Shown here: positions 8,178 to 16,719 of the stretch, piece after piece
Numbering within the stretch: position 1 is the first letter of the stretch
Layout of the letters: every line of letters begins with the position of its first letter
Source of the DNA: Myxococcus eversor
GTDB taxonomy: Bacteria > Myxococcota > Myxococcia > Myxococcales > Myxococcaceae
DNA: 64,000 nucleotides
Direction: 5' to 3'
NCBI RefSeq assembly: GCF_010894455.1
Contig: NZ_JAAIXY010000010.1
Coordinates: 236,940-300,939 of the forward strand
Translations under genes and position numbers: made by a program
The notes under the pieces: model-generated
Told to the model about the DNA's origin: nothing
The model's input: only the letters and a program-made list of their open reading frames with translations
Database searches by the model: none

Positions 8178-9350
8178 GTGCTTGCCGGCTCCCCCGCCGA
8201 GCGCGTCGTGGATCGCACCCTCCGTGCTCATCGCTCCCTCTCCCGCGACCAGCGCCAGACCCTCAAGGAGGCCATCTTCAACGTCGGCCTCTGGCGCCGC
8301 CGCCTCGCCTTCCTCCTCGACCAGGACGACGCTCCACCCCCGCTCCTCCTCTTCGCCTTCCTCCACGGCCTCGCCCACGTCCCCGCCCCCGAGGCCGCCT
8401 CGCTCGCCGGAGTAGGGGAGGGCATCTCCACCCTGAACCACTCGCCGCCCCCCTCGCTCGCCCTCCGCTACTCCCTCCCGGACTGGCTCGCCGACCACTT
8501 CTCCCGCGAGCTCGGCCCCGACGCCGACGCCTTCTGCGCCCACATCAACGTCCCCGGGCCCATCACCCTCCGGGTCAATCCACTCCGCTCCTCCCGTGAG
8601 GAACTCGCCGAGCGCCTCCGCTCCGAGGGCGTCTCCACCCTCCCGGGCCCCTGGAGCCCGCTCGCCCTCCATATCGACGGGCCCCGCCCCAACCTCTACG
8701 CGCTGCCCTCCCTCCAGGAAGGCCGCTTCGAGGTCCAGGACGAGGGCAGCCAGCTCCTCGGCCTCCTCCTGGAGGCCCTCCCCGGCGAAACCGTGGTCGA
8801 CCTGTGCGCGGGCGCCGGGGGCAAGACGCTCCAGCTCGGCGCCGCCATGCGCGACTCCGGCCGCCTCTTCGCCCATGACCCCGACCCGGAGCGGCTCGAC
8901 CGACTCCTCCAGCGCTCCTCCCGCGCCGGCCTCACCCGCGTCCAGGTCCTCCGGTCCCCTCCCAGCCCGGGCCTCGGCGCCGACCGCGTCCTCGTGGACG
9001 CTCCCTGCTCGGAGCTGGGCTCCCTCCGCCGCGGCCCCGACCAGCGCTTCCGCATCACCCCCGACGTCCTCGCCCACTTCCCTCCGCTCCAACTCGACAT
9101 CCTCCAGCGCGGCGCGGACCTGGTGCGCCCAGGGGGCCGGCTCGTCTACGCCACCTGCACCGTGAACCGCGCCGAGAACGAGGACGTCGTCTCCGCCTTC
9201 CTCGCCGCTCGACCCGACTACCGCCTCATCCGTCCCGGCGCGGGGTGGCTCTCCGACGCCTGTCTTCGCGACGGCTTCCTCTTTGTCGCCCCCCACAGCC
9301 ACGGCACCGACGCGTTCTTCGCGGCCGTCCTGGAGCGCTCGGCCGGGTAG
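8178..9350 (+). CDS. RsmB/NOP-family rRNA cytosine-C5 methyltransferase
   Basis: 390 residues. The N-terminal part (DRTLRAHRSLSRDQRQTLKE) resembles the NusB-like RNA-binding domain of RsmB. The methyltransferase core has the SAM-binding motif VVDLCAGAGGKT near residue 205, DAPCSELGSLRR near 275 (PC-motif Cys), and YATCTVNRAENED near 320 (catalytic TC-motif Cys). These support SAM-dependent m5C methylation of RNA, most likely 16S rRNA. The start is a GTG without an obvious ribosome-binding site; the frame stays open upstream with plausible sequence but no better start codon, so the N-terminus is uncertain. Transcribed away from tRNA-Asn. Confidence 0.85.
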   Translation: MLAGSPAERVVDRTLRAHRSLSRDQRQTLKEAIFNVGLWRRRLAFLLDQDDAPPPLLLFAFLHGLAHVPAPEAASLAGVGEGISTLNHSPPPSLALRYSLPDWLADHFSRELGPDADAFCAHINVPGPITLRVNPLRSSREELAERLRSEGVSTLPGPWSPLALHIDGPRPNLYALPSLQEGRFEVQDEGSQLLGLLLEALPGETVVDLCAGAGGKTLQLGAAMRDSGRLFAHDPDPERLDRLLQRSSRAGLTRVQVLRSPPSPGLGADRVLVDAPCSELGSLRRGPDQRFRITPDVLAHFPPLQLDILQRGADLVRPGGRLVYATCTVNRAENEDVVSAFLAARPDYRLIRPGAGWLSDACLRDGFLFVAPHSHGTDAFFAAVLERSAG

Positions 9351-9460
9351 GGGAGGAGGCTTCGAGCGACCGCAGTGTCCGCGTTCCGACGTCCGGGAGT
9401 ACTCAACGCTCCCGGCTCGAATCCGGATGCCCGCCGTCCCCCCGGTGCTATGAAGCGCCC

Positions 9461-10360
9461 GTGCGTTGGCTCAAGCCCCTCCCGCTCCGCCCCCGCGACA
9501 CCGTCCACGTCGTCGCTCCCTCCGGGCCCTTCGACCGCCCCCTCTTCGACGTCGGCCTCGCCGTCATCGCCGAGCGCTACTCCCCGGTCCTCCGCCCCGA
9601 CCTCGGCTCCGCTTACCGCTACCTCGCCGGTGACGACTCGCGCCGCGCCGAAGAGCTCTCCCACGCCCTCCTCGACGCCTCCGCCCGCGCCATCTTCTGC
9701 GCCCGCGGTGGCTACGGCAGCGCCCGGCTCCTCCCCAAGCTCCCCCTCGCCGACGCCGCGCCGAGCCTCTTCACCGGCTTCTCCGACCTCACCTCCGTCC
9801 ACGCCGCCCTCCAGGTCCTCGGCCGCGTCTCCATCCACGGGCCCGTCCTCACCCAGCTCGGCAAGCAGCCTCCCGAGGTCCGCGACTACTTCTTCCGCCT
9901 CCTCGAGTCCCCCGAGGCTCCGCCTCCGCTGACCGGCACCGCCACCTACGTCCCCGGCACCGCCGAGGGCCACCTCGTCGGCGGCAACCTCTCCGTCTTC
10001 GCCACCCTCCTGGGCACCCCGTACCTGCCGCCCCTCGACGGCGCCGTGCTCCTCCTCGAGGACGTCACCGAGCGCCCCTACCGCCTCGACCGCATGTGGA
10101 CCCAGCTCCGCCTCGCCGGCGTCTTCTCCCGCGTGCGCGGCATCGTCCTCGGCGACTTCACCGCCTGCGAGGAGCGGAACACCGACTACACCAGCGGCGA
10201 CGTCCTCAGAGACCTCGCCCGCGAATCGGGCGTCCCCTGCGCGGCGGGCTTCCCCATCGGCCACGGCGCTCTCAACTACCCCGTGGCCCTCGGCACGCAG
10301 GTCCGCCTGGACGCGGACTCGGCCCGGCTCACGTTCCTCGAAGGAGCCGTGCGTGCATGA
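9461..10360 (+). CDS. ldcA: LD-carboxypeptidase (peptidase family S66)
   Basis: With the GTG at 9461 the protein is 299 residues, the usual family length; longer in-frame starts add unrelated sequence. The S66 motifs are present: FCARGGYGSARLL with the nucleophilic Ser, GFSDLTSVHAAL, GGNLSVFATLLGT followed by the conserved Glu in LLLEDVTERPYRLDR, and the His in GFPIGHGALNYP. The enzyme removes the terminal D-Ala from L,D-linked murein tetrapeptides in the cytoplasm, yielding the tripeptide. The next gene starts inside its stop codon (ATGA), and Mpl, which re-uses that tripeptide, is two genes downstream, so this is a murein-recycling operon. Confidence 0.9.
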   Translation: MRWLKPLPLRPRDTVHVVAPSGPFDRPLFDVGLAVIAERYSPVLRPDLGSAYRYLAGDDSRRAEELSHALLDASARAIFCARGGYGSARLLPKLPLADAAPSLFTGFSDLTSVHAALQVLGRVSIHGPVLTQLGKQPPEVRDYFFRLLESPEAPPPLTGTATYVPGTAEGHLVGGNLSVFATLLGTPYLPPLDGAVLLLEDVTERPYRLDRMWTQLRLAGVFSRVRGIVLGDFTACEERNTDYTSGDVLRDLARESGVPCAAGFPIGHGALNYPVALGTQVRLDADSARLTFLEGAVRA

Positions 10361-11547
10361 GCGCTCCTCCTGAGCAACACCCCATCGCCGTCCTCCAGAC
10401 GCTGCTCGACGAGGCCGTGGGCATCGGCGTCTTCCCCTCCGCCCAGGCCGTCGTCCTCCACCGGGGCGTCCAGGTCTTCGGCGGCGTCGCGGGCAACGTC
10501 ACCGGCGACACGCGCTTCGACCTCGCCTCGCTCACGAAGGTCCTCAGCTCCACCGCCCTGTTCCTCCGCCTGTGGACCGAAGGCAAGGTGGGGCCCGATA
10601 CCCTCGTGTCCCGCTACTTCCCCGGCTCGCCCGTGGGCGACGCGGGCGCCACCGTCGCGGACCTGCTCTACCACCGCTCCGGCCTGCCTCCCTTCGTCCC
10701 GTTCTTCGCCCAGGCCCTCACCGCCCACCCCGAGCTGCTCGACGCCACCTGTCCCTCCGCCACGCGCTCCCGCGTCCGCGACGAGGTCCTCCAGGCCGCC
10801 GCCTCCACGCCGCTCGCCGCCGCGCCTCGCACCCGCACCGCGTACAGCGACGTGGGCTTCATCCTACTCGGCGAGATTCTCTCCCGCGCCGCCAGCGCCC
10901 CGCTCGACACGCTCTTCTCCCGCCACGTCGCCGAGCCGCTCGGCCTCTCCGCCCGCTTCCACCGCCTCACCGACTTTCCCGCCGACGCCATGCCCGCGCC
11001 CACCGGCGCCACGCGCCCCCGCGAGCCCGCGCCCGGTCAGGAGTCGCTGTGGAAGGACGTGCCCACCCAGCCCACGCGGCCAGGTGAAGTGGACGACGAC
11101 AACGCCTGGGTGATGGACGGCGTCGCTGGACACGCGGGCCTCTTCGGCACCGCCGTGGACGTGGCCCGCTTCGGTCAGGCCGTGCTCGACGGCTGCGCGG
11201 GGACGAGCCCCGTGATTGCGCCGGCCCCGCTCTGGCACCGCGCGCTCGCCACGGATTCGCTCGTGCAAGGCAGCACGCGCTCCATGGGCTTCGACTCACC
11301 GTCCCAGGTCGGCTCCAGCGCGGGCCGCTTCGTGGGCGACTCACCTCCGGGCGCCGTCGGGCACCTGGGCTTCACCGGAACGAGTCTCTGGGTGGACCTG
11401 CGTCGCTCGCTGGTGGTGGCGCTCGTCACCAACCGCGTGGCGCTGGGCCGCCAGGAGCTTCGCATCCGCGACTTCCGACCCGTCTTCCATGACTTCGTCG
11501 TGGAGGCGCTCGGCCTCACCAGCATCTCGCAGGGAACGCATGGCTGA
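10357..11547 (+). CDS. Beta-lactamase-family serine hydrolase (class C/EstB-like)
   Basis: 396 residues with ASLTK (S-x-x-K) near residue 55, YSDVGF at the Y-x-N position, VAGHAGLFGTA, and HLGFTGTS replacing the K-T-G box. HxGFTG is frequent in esterase-like and peptidase-like members rather than true beta-lactamases. No signal peptide is visible, so it probably acts in the cytoplasm. It overlaps ldcA by four bases and mpl by eight, which implies translational coupling. An amidase, esterase or peptidase step on recycled murein fragments is the natural inference from context. The ribosome-binding site GAAGGAG is well placed. Confidence 0.85.
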   Translation: MSAPPEQHPIAVLQTLLDEAVGIGVFPSAQAVVLHRGVQVFGGVAGNVTGDTRFDLASLTKVLSSTALFLRLWTEGKVGPDTLVSRYFPGSPVGDAGATVADLLYHRSGLPPFVPFFAQALTAHPELLDATCPSATRSRVRDEVLQAAASTPLAAAPRTRTAYSDVGFILLGEILSRAASAPLDTLFSRHVAEPLGLSARFHRLTDFPADAMPAPTGATRPREPAPGQESLWKDVPTQPTRPGEVDDDNAWVMDGVAGHAGLFGTAVDVARFGQAVLDGCAGTSPVIAPAPLWHRALATDSLVQGSTRSMGFDSPSQVGSSAGRFVGDSPPGAVGHLGFTGTSLWVDLRRSLVVALVTNRVALGRQELRIRDFRPVFHDFVVEALGLTSISQGTHG

Positions 11548-13012
11548 CGACAACGGTAACGTCCTCGACACCCTCGAGCCCGGCAGCGTCCGCCGCGTCC
11601 ACCTGGTGGGCGTGGCGGGCACCGGCATGGGCTCCTTCGCTGGAATGCTCAAGGCCGCCGGCTACGAAGTCACCGGCAGCGACGAGAATGTCTACCCACC
11701 CATGAGCGACATGCTCAAGGCGTGGGGCATCCCCGCCGCCTCGCCCTACCGTCCGGAGAACCTGGACGACGCGAAGCCGGACCTCGTCATCATCGGCAAC
11801 GTCATCCGCCGCGTGAATCCCGAGGCCACCGCCGTCCGCGAGCGCGGCATCCAGCAGATGAGCTTCCCCGCCGCCCTGGGCTCGCTCTTCCTCGCCCGCT
11901 CCCACTCCGTCGTCGTCGCCGGCACCCACGGCAAGACGACGACGTCCTCCATGATGGCCCACGTCCTCGTCGAGGCCGGCAAGGACCCGTCCTTCCTCGT
12001 GGGCGGCGTCACCCAGAACTACTCGGGCAACTACCGCGTCGGCAAAGGACCGCACTTCGTCGTCGAGGGCGACGAGTACGACACCGCCTACTGGGACAAG
12101 GGCTCCAAGTTCCTCCACTACCGTCCGCGCACCGCCATCCTCACCAGTGTGGAGTTCGACCACGCGGACATCTTCCGCGACTTGCCCCACTACGAGGCGA
12201 CGTTCGAGAAGTTCGTCCGGCTCATCCCCGCCGACGGGCAGCTCGTCGTCTGCGCCGCGTACCCCAACGCCGTGAAGCTCGCGCGCGAGGGCTGCCAGGG
12301 CCGCGTCGTCACGTACGTCGCGAAGGAGGGCGCGGACGCGGACTACGTCCCTCGCGAGGTCTCCTTCGGTGCCAACGGCGCGCGCTTCCAGGTGGCGGAG
12401 CGCGGCACGGTGCTCGGCACGGTGGAGCTGCCCATGGGCGGCCTGCACAACGTGGAGAACGCGCTGAGCGTCATCGCCGCCGCGCGCGGCCTGGGCCTGT
12501 CCTTCGACGAAATCGCCAGGGGCCTGTCCACGTTCCAGGGCGTGAAGCGCCGGCAGGAGCCTCGCGGCGAACCCAACGGCATCCTCGTGGTGGACGACTT
12601 CGCGCACCACCCGACGGCCGTGCGGGAGACCATCGACGCCATCCACCACCGCTACCCGGAGCGTCGGCTGTGGGCCATCTTCGAGCCCCGCTCCAACACC
12701 AGCCGCCGCAACATCCACCAGGAGGACTACGCCCACGCCTTCACCGGCGCGGCTCGCGCCAGCCTCAAGGTCCCCGAGCGCCATGACAAGGTGCCCGTCG
12801 GCGAGGAACTCGACGTGCGCAAGCTGGTGGCCGACCTCCAGGCGCAGGGCATCGCCGCCGAGGGCTCCACCGACGTGCAGGCCATGGTGGACCTCGTCGC
12901 TCGCGAGTCACGCCCCGGTGATGTGCTGCTCGTCATGAGCAACGGCGCCTTCGGCGGGTTCATCGAGAAGCTGCTCGTGGCCTTGAAGGCCCGCGCGGGG
13001 GAGACTGACTGA
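11540..13012 (+). CDS. mpl: UDP-N-acetylmuramate:L-alanyl-gamma-D-glutamyl-meso-diaminopimelate ligase
   Basis: 490 residues. The N-terminal GVAGTGMGSFAGML is the Mur-ligase nucleotide-sugar loop, GTHGKTTTSSMMAHVL the ATP-binding P-loop, and VEGDEYDTAYWDKGSKFLHY is diagnostic of Mpl rather than MurC. DDFAHHPTAVRETIDA and FEPRSNTSRRN belong to the C-terminal Mur domain. The enzyme attaches the recycled tripeptide directly to UDP-MurNAc. It is eight bases overlapped with the serine hydrolase and one base before the thioredoxin-like gene. Together with LD-carboxypeptidase it gives a complete tetrapeptide-to-nucleotide recycling route. Full length, no anomaly. Confidence 0.95.
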   Translation: MADDNGNVLDTLEPGSVRRVHLVGVAGTGMGSFAGMLKAAGYEVTGSDENVYPPMSDMLKAWGIPAASPYRPENLDDAKPDLVIIGNVIRRVNPEATAVRERGIQQMSFPAALGSLFLARSHSVVVAGTHGKTTTSSMMAHVLVEAGKDPSFLVGGVTQNYSGNYRVGKGPHFVVEGDEYDTAYWDKGSKFLHYRPRTAILTSVEFDHADIFRDLPHYEATFEKFVRLIPADGQLVVCAAYPNAVKLAREGCQGRVVTYVAKEGADADYVPREVSFGANGARFQVAERGTVLGTVELPMGGLHNVENALSVIAAARGLGLSFDEIARGLSTFQGVKRRQEPRGEPNGILVVDDFAHHPTAVRETIDAIHHRYPERRLWAIFEPRSNTSRRNIHQEDYAHAFTGAARASLKVPERHDKVPVGEELDVRKLVADLQAQGIAAEGSTDVQAMVDLVARESRPGDVLLVMSNGAFGGFIEKLLVALKARAGETD

Positions 13013-13013
13013 C

Positions 13014-13574
13014 ATGCGCCTCCCGCTCACCGTCCTCCTGGGTGTCCTGTCCCTCACGGGTTGTGCTCGAAGCAGCACGATGCCGTCCCTCACGCCCCCC
13101 GTGCCCGGTGGCGCGGAGCAGCAGGGCACGCAGGTCTCCAGCACCCAGCCGCTCGTCTTCCAGGTGAAGCGCTACCCCGGTGGCGAGCCGTATGACCTGG
13201 TGGGCGACAGGGGCAGCGTGGTGCTCATCGATGTATGGGCCACGTGGTGCGAGCCCTGTCGGGACGCGCTGCCCTTCTACGAGAACCTCGTGCGCGAGTA
13301 CGGCGCCAAGGGCCTCAAGGTCTACGCGCTCAACGTGGACGAGGACACGCGCGCGATTGAGCCGTTCCTGAAGGAAGTGAAGGTGGGCCTGCCCATCCTC
13401 GTCGACGAGAACGCCCGCGTGGCCGAGCGCACGCTGAAGGTGCGCGGCATGCCCACGACGTACTTCGTCGACAAGCGCGGGGTGGTGCGCCACATCCACG
13501 AGGGCTTCAACGAGGAGTTCCTCACCAAGTACCAGACGGAAATCGAAGCGCTGCTGGCCGAGCCCGCGCCGTAG
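13014..13574 (+). CDS. TlpA-like thioredoxin-fold lipoprotein
   Basis: 186 residues beginning with a lipoprotein signal (lipobox LTGC). The thioredoxin fold follows, with active site WATWCEPCRDALP near residue 78 and the cis-Pro loop RGMPTTYFVD near 148, typical of TlpA/ResA-type periplasmic thiol reductases that act on cytochrome c or envelope disulfides. Ribosome-binding site GGGGAGA overlaps the end of mpl, so it is co-transcribed with the recycling genes although its chemistry differs. A link to disulfide-containing envelope proteins is inference. Confidence 0.88.
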   Translation: MRLPLTVLLGVLSLTGCARSSTMPSLTPPVPGGAEQQGTQVSSTQPLVFQVKRYPGGEPYDLVGDRGSVVLIDVWATWCEPCRDALPFYENLVREYGAKGLKVYALNVDEDTRAIEPFLKEVKVGLPILVDENARVAERTLKVRGMPTTYFVDKRGVVRHIHEGFNEEFLTKYQTEIEALLAEPAP

Positions 13575-13592
13575 CCCCGCTCAGGAGACGTC

Positions 13593-14420
13593 ATGGCTGA
13601 CACGGCCCCGGAGACTCCCGCCGAGCTGCGCCGCACCGCGGAGGAGGGTGCGCGCCTTGGCGGCCGCATCCTCGCCGACCGCTTCTTCCGCGAGCGCGTC
13701 ATCGAACTCAAGGGCGGCATCGACCTGGTGACGGACGCGGACCGCGCGTCCGAGGAGGCGCTGCTCGCGTTCATCCGCTTGCGCCACCCCACCCACGCCA
13801 TCCTCGCGGAGGAGAGCGGCGCGACGGCGGGCACGGATGGCCTGCGCTGGCTGGTGGACCCGCTCGACGGCACCACCAACTACGCCCACCGCGTGCCGCA
13901 CTTCTGCGTCAGCGTGGCGGTGGAGGGTCCTGACTGCGTGCTGGCCGGCGCCGTGTATGACCCGATGCTGGACGAGCTGTTCTCCGCAGCGCGAGGGGAG
14001 GGCGCCACGCTCAATGGCCGCCCGCTGCGCGCCAGCACCGTGGACAGGCTGGACAGGGCGCTGTTGTGCACGGGCTTTCCCTACGACGTCCGCGAGAAGC
14101 CCGAGGGGCCGGTGGGCCTCTTCACCCGCTTCGTCCTGCGCGCGCAGGGGATGCGGCGCACGGGAAGCGCCGCCATGGACCTGGCCTATGTGGCCGCGGG
14201 CCGCTTCGATGGCTTCTTCGAGTTCGGCCTCAAGCCCTGGGATATCGCCGCGGGCTCGCTGCTCGTGGAGGAGGCCGGAGGCGTCATCCGCCATGTCACG
14301 GGCGCTCCCTTCAGCGTGATGCGCGGAGACGTCATCGCCTCCGCGCCCAAGCTGGCCCCGGTGCTGCTCGCCGAGGCCAGGCACTTCATCGACGAGCTGG
14401 GCTGGACACCCAAGCCCTGA
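13593..14420 (+). CDS. Inositol-monophosphatase-family protein (SuhB-like)
   Basis: 275 residues with the metal-binding signature DPLDGTTNYAH, the upstream Glu in LAEESGA and the C-terminal WDIAAGSLLVEEAGG motif, all expected of Mg-dependent inositol monophosphatases. Family members dephosphorylate inositol phosphates, histidinol phosphate, 3'-phosphoadenosine nucleotides or NADP, so the substrate is open. The start has ribosome-binding site AGGAG and lies 18 bases after the thioredoxin-like gene, probably the last gene of the operon. It converges on the leftward small gene with only six bases between stops. Confidence 0.9.
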   Translation: MADTAPETPAELRRTAEEGARLGGRILADRFFRERVIELKGGIDLVTDADRASEEALLAFIRLRHPTHAILAEESGATAGTDGLRWLVDPLDGTTNYAHRVPHFCVSVAVEGPDCVLAGAVYDPMLDELFSAARGEGATLNGRPLRASTVDRLDRALLCTGFPYDVREKPEGPVGLFTRFVLRAQGMRRTGSAAMDLAYVAAGRFDGFFEFGLKPWDIAAGSLLVEEAGGVIRHVTGAPFSVMRGDVIASAPKLAPVLLAEARHFIDELGWTPKP

Positions 14421-14426
14421 ACTGAA

Positions 14427-14816
14427 TCAGCCGCGCAGCTCCGACAGCGCCCGGGCGAAGGCGTTCGTGGTGGCGCCATGGGCCCCCGCTTCACGCCCGT
14501 GCTTCTTGGCCTTGTCGTCGTTCATCTTCCGGTGCGCCTCGTCACGGGCGTCCTTCTCCCGATGAATGGCCTTGTCTTCGATTTCCTTGCCCTTGTCGGT
14601 GAGGGCGTCCGCCGCCTTCTTCCCGAGGTCGGAGGCCTTCTTGCCCGTGTCGATGATGCCCATCAGCGACCACTGCTCGGCGAGCGCTGCCTGCACCGCC
14701 TCACGCAACTCCGCGGCGCTGTTGCCCACCGTGGGCGCCGCGACGTGCCCCGCCTCCGCCAGCTTCGGCAGGTCCTGCGACGAAATAAGCCCCGCATCCG
14801 TCGACTGATTCGACAT
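14427..14816 (-). CDS. Small highly charged helical protein, unknown function
   Basis: 129 residues with a strong ribosome-binding site (GGGGGAAG) before the ATG at 14816. The N-terminal half is Ala-rich (AAELREAVQAALAEQWS). The middle and C-terminal half is rich in Lys, Asp and Glu (KKASDLGKKAADALTDKGKE, then HREKDARDEAHRKMNDDKAKK), resembling LEA-like or stress-related amphipathic helices. It has no signal peptide or Cys. It lies 56 bases after the ATP-grasp gene on the same strand, so it may be the last gene of that operon and possibly its substrate; alternatively it is an independent stress protein. Not recognised as a named family. Confidence 0.6.
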   Translation of the reverse strand: MSNQSTDAGLISSQDLPKLAEAGHVAAPTVGNSAAELREAVQAALAEQWSLMGIIDTGKKASDLGKKAADALTDKGKEIEDKAIHREKDARDEAHRKMNDDKAKKHGREAGAHGATTNAFARALSELRG

Positions 14817-14872
14817 GGTGTACTTCCCCCTGGTGATTTCCGGGATTCCCAATTCCTCGGAAAATTACAGCG

Positions 14873-15820
14873 TCATGAGCCTAGCGGAGTGCCGAGGAAA
14901 TCCGCAAGGACCCGGGCGATAGGCAGTCCCGCGTTCTGCTCGAACCACATGAAGCCCGGGCAGGTATTCACCTCCAGGCACACCCAGTCCTCGGGCCTGG
15001 AGGAGCCTCCTGGGGGCTCGATGAGGTCGATGCCCGCCAGGTCGACGCCGAGCGCCCGTGACAGTCGGCGGCAGGCCTCGGCGACGGGCTCGGGCAGCTC
15101 GGTGGCGCGCAGGCTCACCGTGTGGCCCGTCATGTCGGGGTGGCGGTAGTCCAGGGCCTGCGTCTCCGCGCGACAGGCCAGCACGTGGCGCGCACCCACG
15201 ACGTGGGCCCGGATGTTGGTGCCGTGGATTCGCTGCTGGAACTGGTGGGGGGCCAGTGCCTGGCCGGGCCGGGCGGAGGCTCGGGTGGCCTCCCATGACA
15301 CCTGCTTCACCAGGGAGCGCTCATCGCTGACGGACTTGATGACGGGGTCACCGTCGAGCGCCCGCGCGAAGGGCTCCCAGCGCTCCCAGGTGCCTCCCAC
15401 CAGCGTGTCCGGCACGCGCAGGCCGGCGGCGAGGATGGCGGCATACTGACAGGGCTTGCTGCCATTGGAGAGCATCGCCGTGGCGCGGTTGGCCACCGGG
15501 CCCGGGAAGAGGTCGAGCAGTGCCGCCGCGTGGGCCTGCTCCGCGCGGGCCTCCGGTGTCTTGCGCTGCTCGACATTCCCCGTCCCCAGGCGCGAGTAGA
15601 TGCCCGTGAGTTCCTCCAGCCCGACACGCCAGGTGGGGAAGTGCACCGCGCCCCGGAGTCGTCCCTTCCCCGACGGGCCTTGCGGCAGGTCCAGCTCCAG
15701 GCGCACGTCTCCGCCCAGGTGGCGCTCATCCACGAAGAGGTATTCGCGCTTCGTGTCGGTGAGGTGCTTGAGGAAGAACGCCGTCACCAACTCGTCCACG
15801 GGCCCCATGACGAGAATCAT
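14873..15820 (-). CDS. ATP-grasp ligase (RimK/MvdD-like), peptide or protein modification
   Basis: 315 residues starting at an ATG with ribosome-binding site GGAGG. The N-terminal pre-ATP-grasp part contains DERHLGGDVRLELDLPQG. The ATP-grasp part shows SNGSKPCQYAAILAAGLRVP, VIKSVSDE (Lys for ATP), QFQQRIHGTNIRAHVVG and the metal-binding end CLEVNTCPGFMWFEQNAG with E-x-N. This is the pattern of RimK/MvdC/MvdD-type ligases that form amide or ester bonds on peptides or proteins. It overlaps the upstream gene by four bases (ATGA). The substrate is not evident; the small charged protein immediately downstream is one candidate. Confidence 0.8.
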   Translation of the reverse strand: MILVMGPVDELVTAFFLKHLTDTKREYLFVDERHLGGDVRLELDLPQGPSGKGRLRGAVHFPTWRVGLEELTGIYSRLGTGNVEQRKTPEARAEQAHAAALLDLFPGPVANRATAMLSNGSKPCQYAAILAAGLRVPDTLVGGTWERWEPFARALDGDPVIKSVSDERSLVKQVSWEATRASARPGQALAPHQFQQRIHGTNIRAHVVGARHVLACRAETQALDYRHPDMTGHTVSLRATELPEPVAEACRRLSRALGVDLAGIDLIEPPGGSSRPEDWVCLEVNTCPGFMWFEQNAGLPIARVLADFLGTPLGS

Positions 15821-16665
15821 CGTGCGTCCTCCTTGCTCGCGAAGCGCGCGCGGATGAAGCGCTCCAACTGCGCGAGGGCCACGGGGTCCTCCTGCGCGAC
15901 CAGTCGCTCCAGTCCTTCCGGCGACGTGCCGAGCTGAAGCGCCGTCCACCGCGCGGATGCGTCCAGCATGCCCGAGGACACCAGCAGGACTTCCAGCACG
16001 TCGGCACCGCAGGACGCGGCCAGACGCGTGAGGTCCCTCTCCAGGGCCGACGGGAGCGTGGGCGGTTCCTCCTCGAACTCCAGCGGCCAGAGCGTGACGT
16101 GCGAGCCCAGCACCAGGGCCTGTCGCAGCGGACCGGGCTCGGGCACCGTCCACCACACCTGCCCCATGCGCGTCTCCGCCTCCTCGGGCCAGCGAGTCCA
16201 GCGCTGCCCATCCTCGGGCGGCGCGCCCAGGTGGAAGTGCGGCGGCGCGAGGACGCTGTCGGCCTCCGGCGAAGGCAGTCGCTGGGCGAGCATCCGCCAC
16301 ATCGCCGTCGTCCAGAGCGGCGCGAGCAGTCCGCGACGGTTGATGACGCGTGCGGGACAGCACGTGTGGAAGGCCTCGCGCAGGGCCTCGTGCTCCGAGC
16401 TCAGATAGTCGCTCTCCGCGCGGGGCGGGGGACCTTCGGCGAGGCACCAGAAGACATCCTCGGGGCCCAACTCCAAGTCACCCCAGGGCCCCAGCAGGCC
16501 CGCGCGGAAGCGTCCTCCCACCACCTCCACCCACGGGGTGACGCCGGTGCCCCAGTCGCTCATGGAGACTTCGACGACGCGCAGGCCCGTGCGCTGGGCT
16601 TCGGCGCGCAGCACGTCGCGCACGAAGGGAAAGGACTCAGGGCCGACGAGCACCAGGTGGGGCAT
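15817..16665 (-). CDS. ATP-grasp-partner protein, possibly a degenerate pre-ATP-grasp-like protein
   Basis: 282 residues from the ATG giving MPHLVLVGPES; a start six codons earlier is possible. The arrangement LVLVGPES at the N-terminus, then SDYLSSEHEALREAF and CCPARVINRRG before residue 120, mirrors the pre-ATP-grasp half of RimK-like ligases, where a conserved VIN segment precedes the ATP-binding part. No clear E-x-N or Lys motif is seen later, so it may be catalytically silent. It overlaps the true ATP-grasp gene by four bases and follows wzaB by 54 bases on the same strand. Function unknown. Confidence 0.65.
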   Translation of the reverse strand: MPHLVLVGPESFPFVRDVLRAEAQRTGLRVVEVSMSDWGTGVTPWVEVVGGRFRAGLLGPWGDLELGPEDVFWCLAEGPPPRAESDYLSSEHEALREAFHTCCPARVINRRGLLAPLWTTAMWRMLAQRLPSPEADSVLAPPHFHLGAPPEDGQRWTRWPEEAETRMGQVWWTVPEPGPLRQALVLGSHVTLWPLEFEEEPPTLPSALERDLTRLAASCGADVLEVLLVSSGMLDASARWTALQLGTSPEGLERLVAQEDPVALAQLERFIRARFASKEDAR

Positions 16666-16719
16666 GCAGCGCACAGTCTGCACCGTGCGAGGTGCTCCGC
16701 GCGCTGGGTGCCGCGCGAC

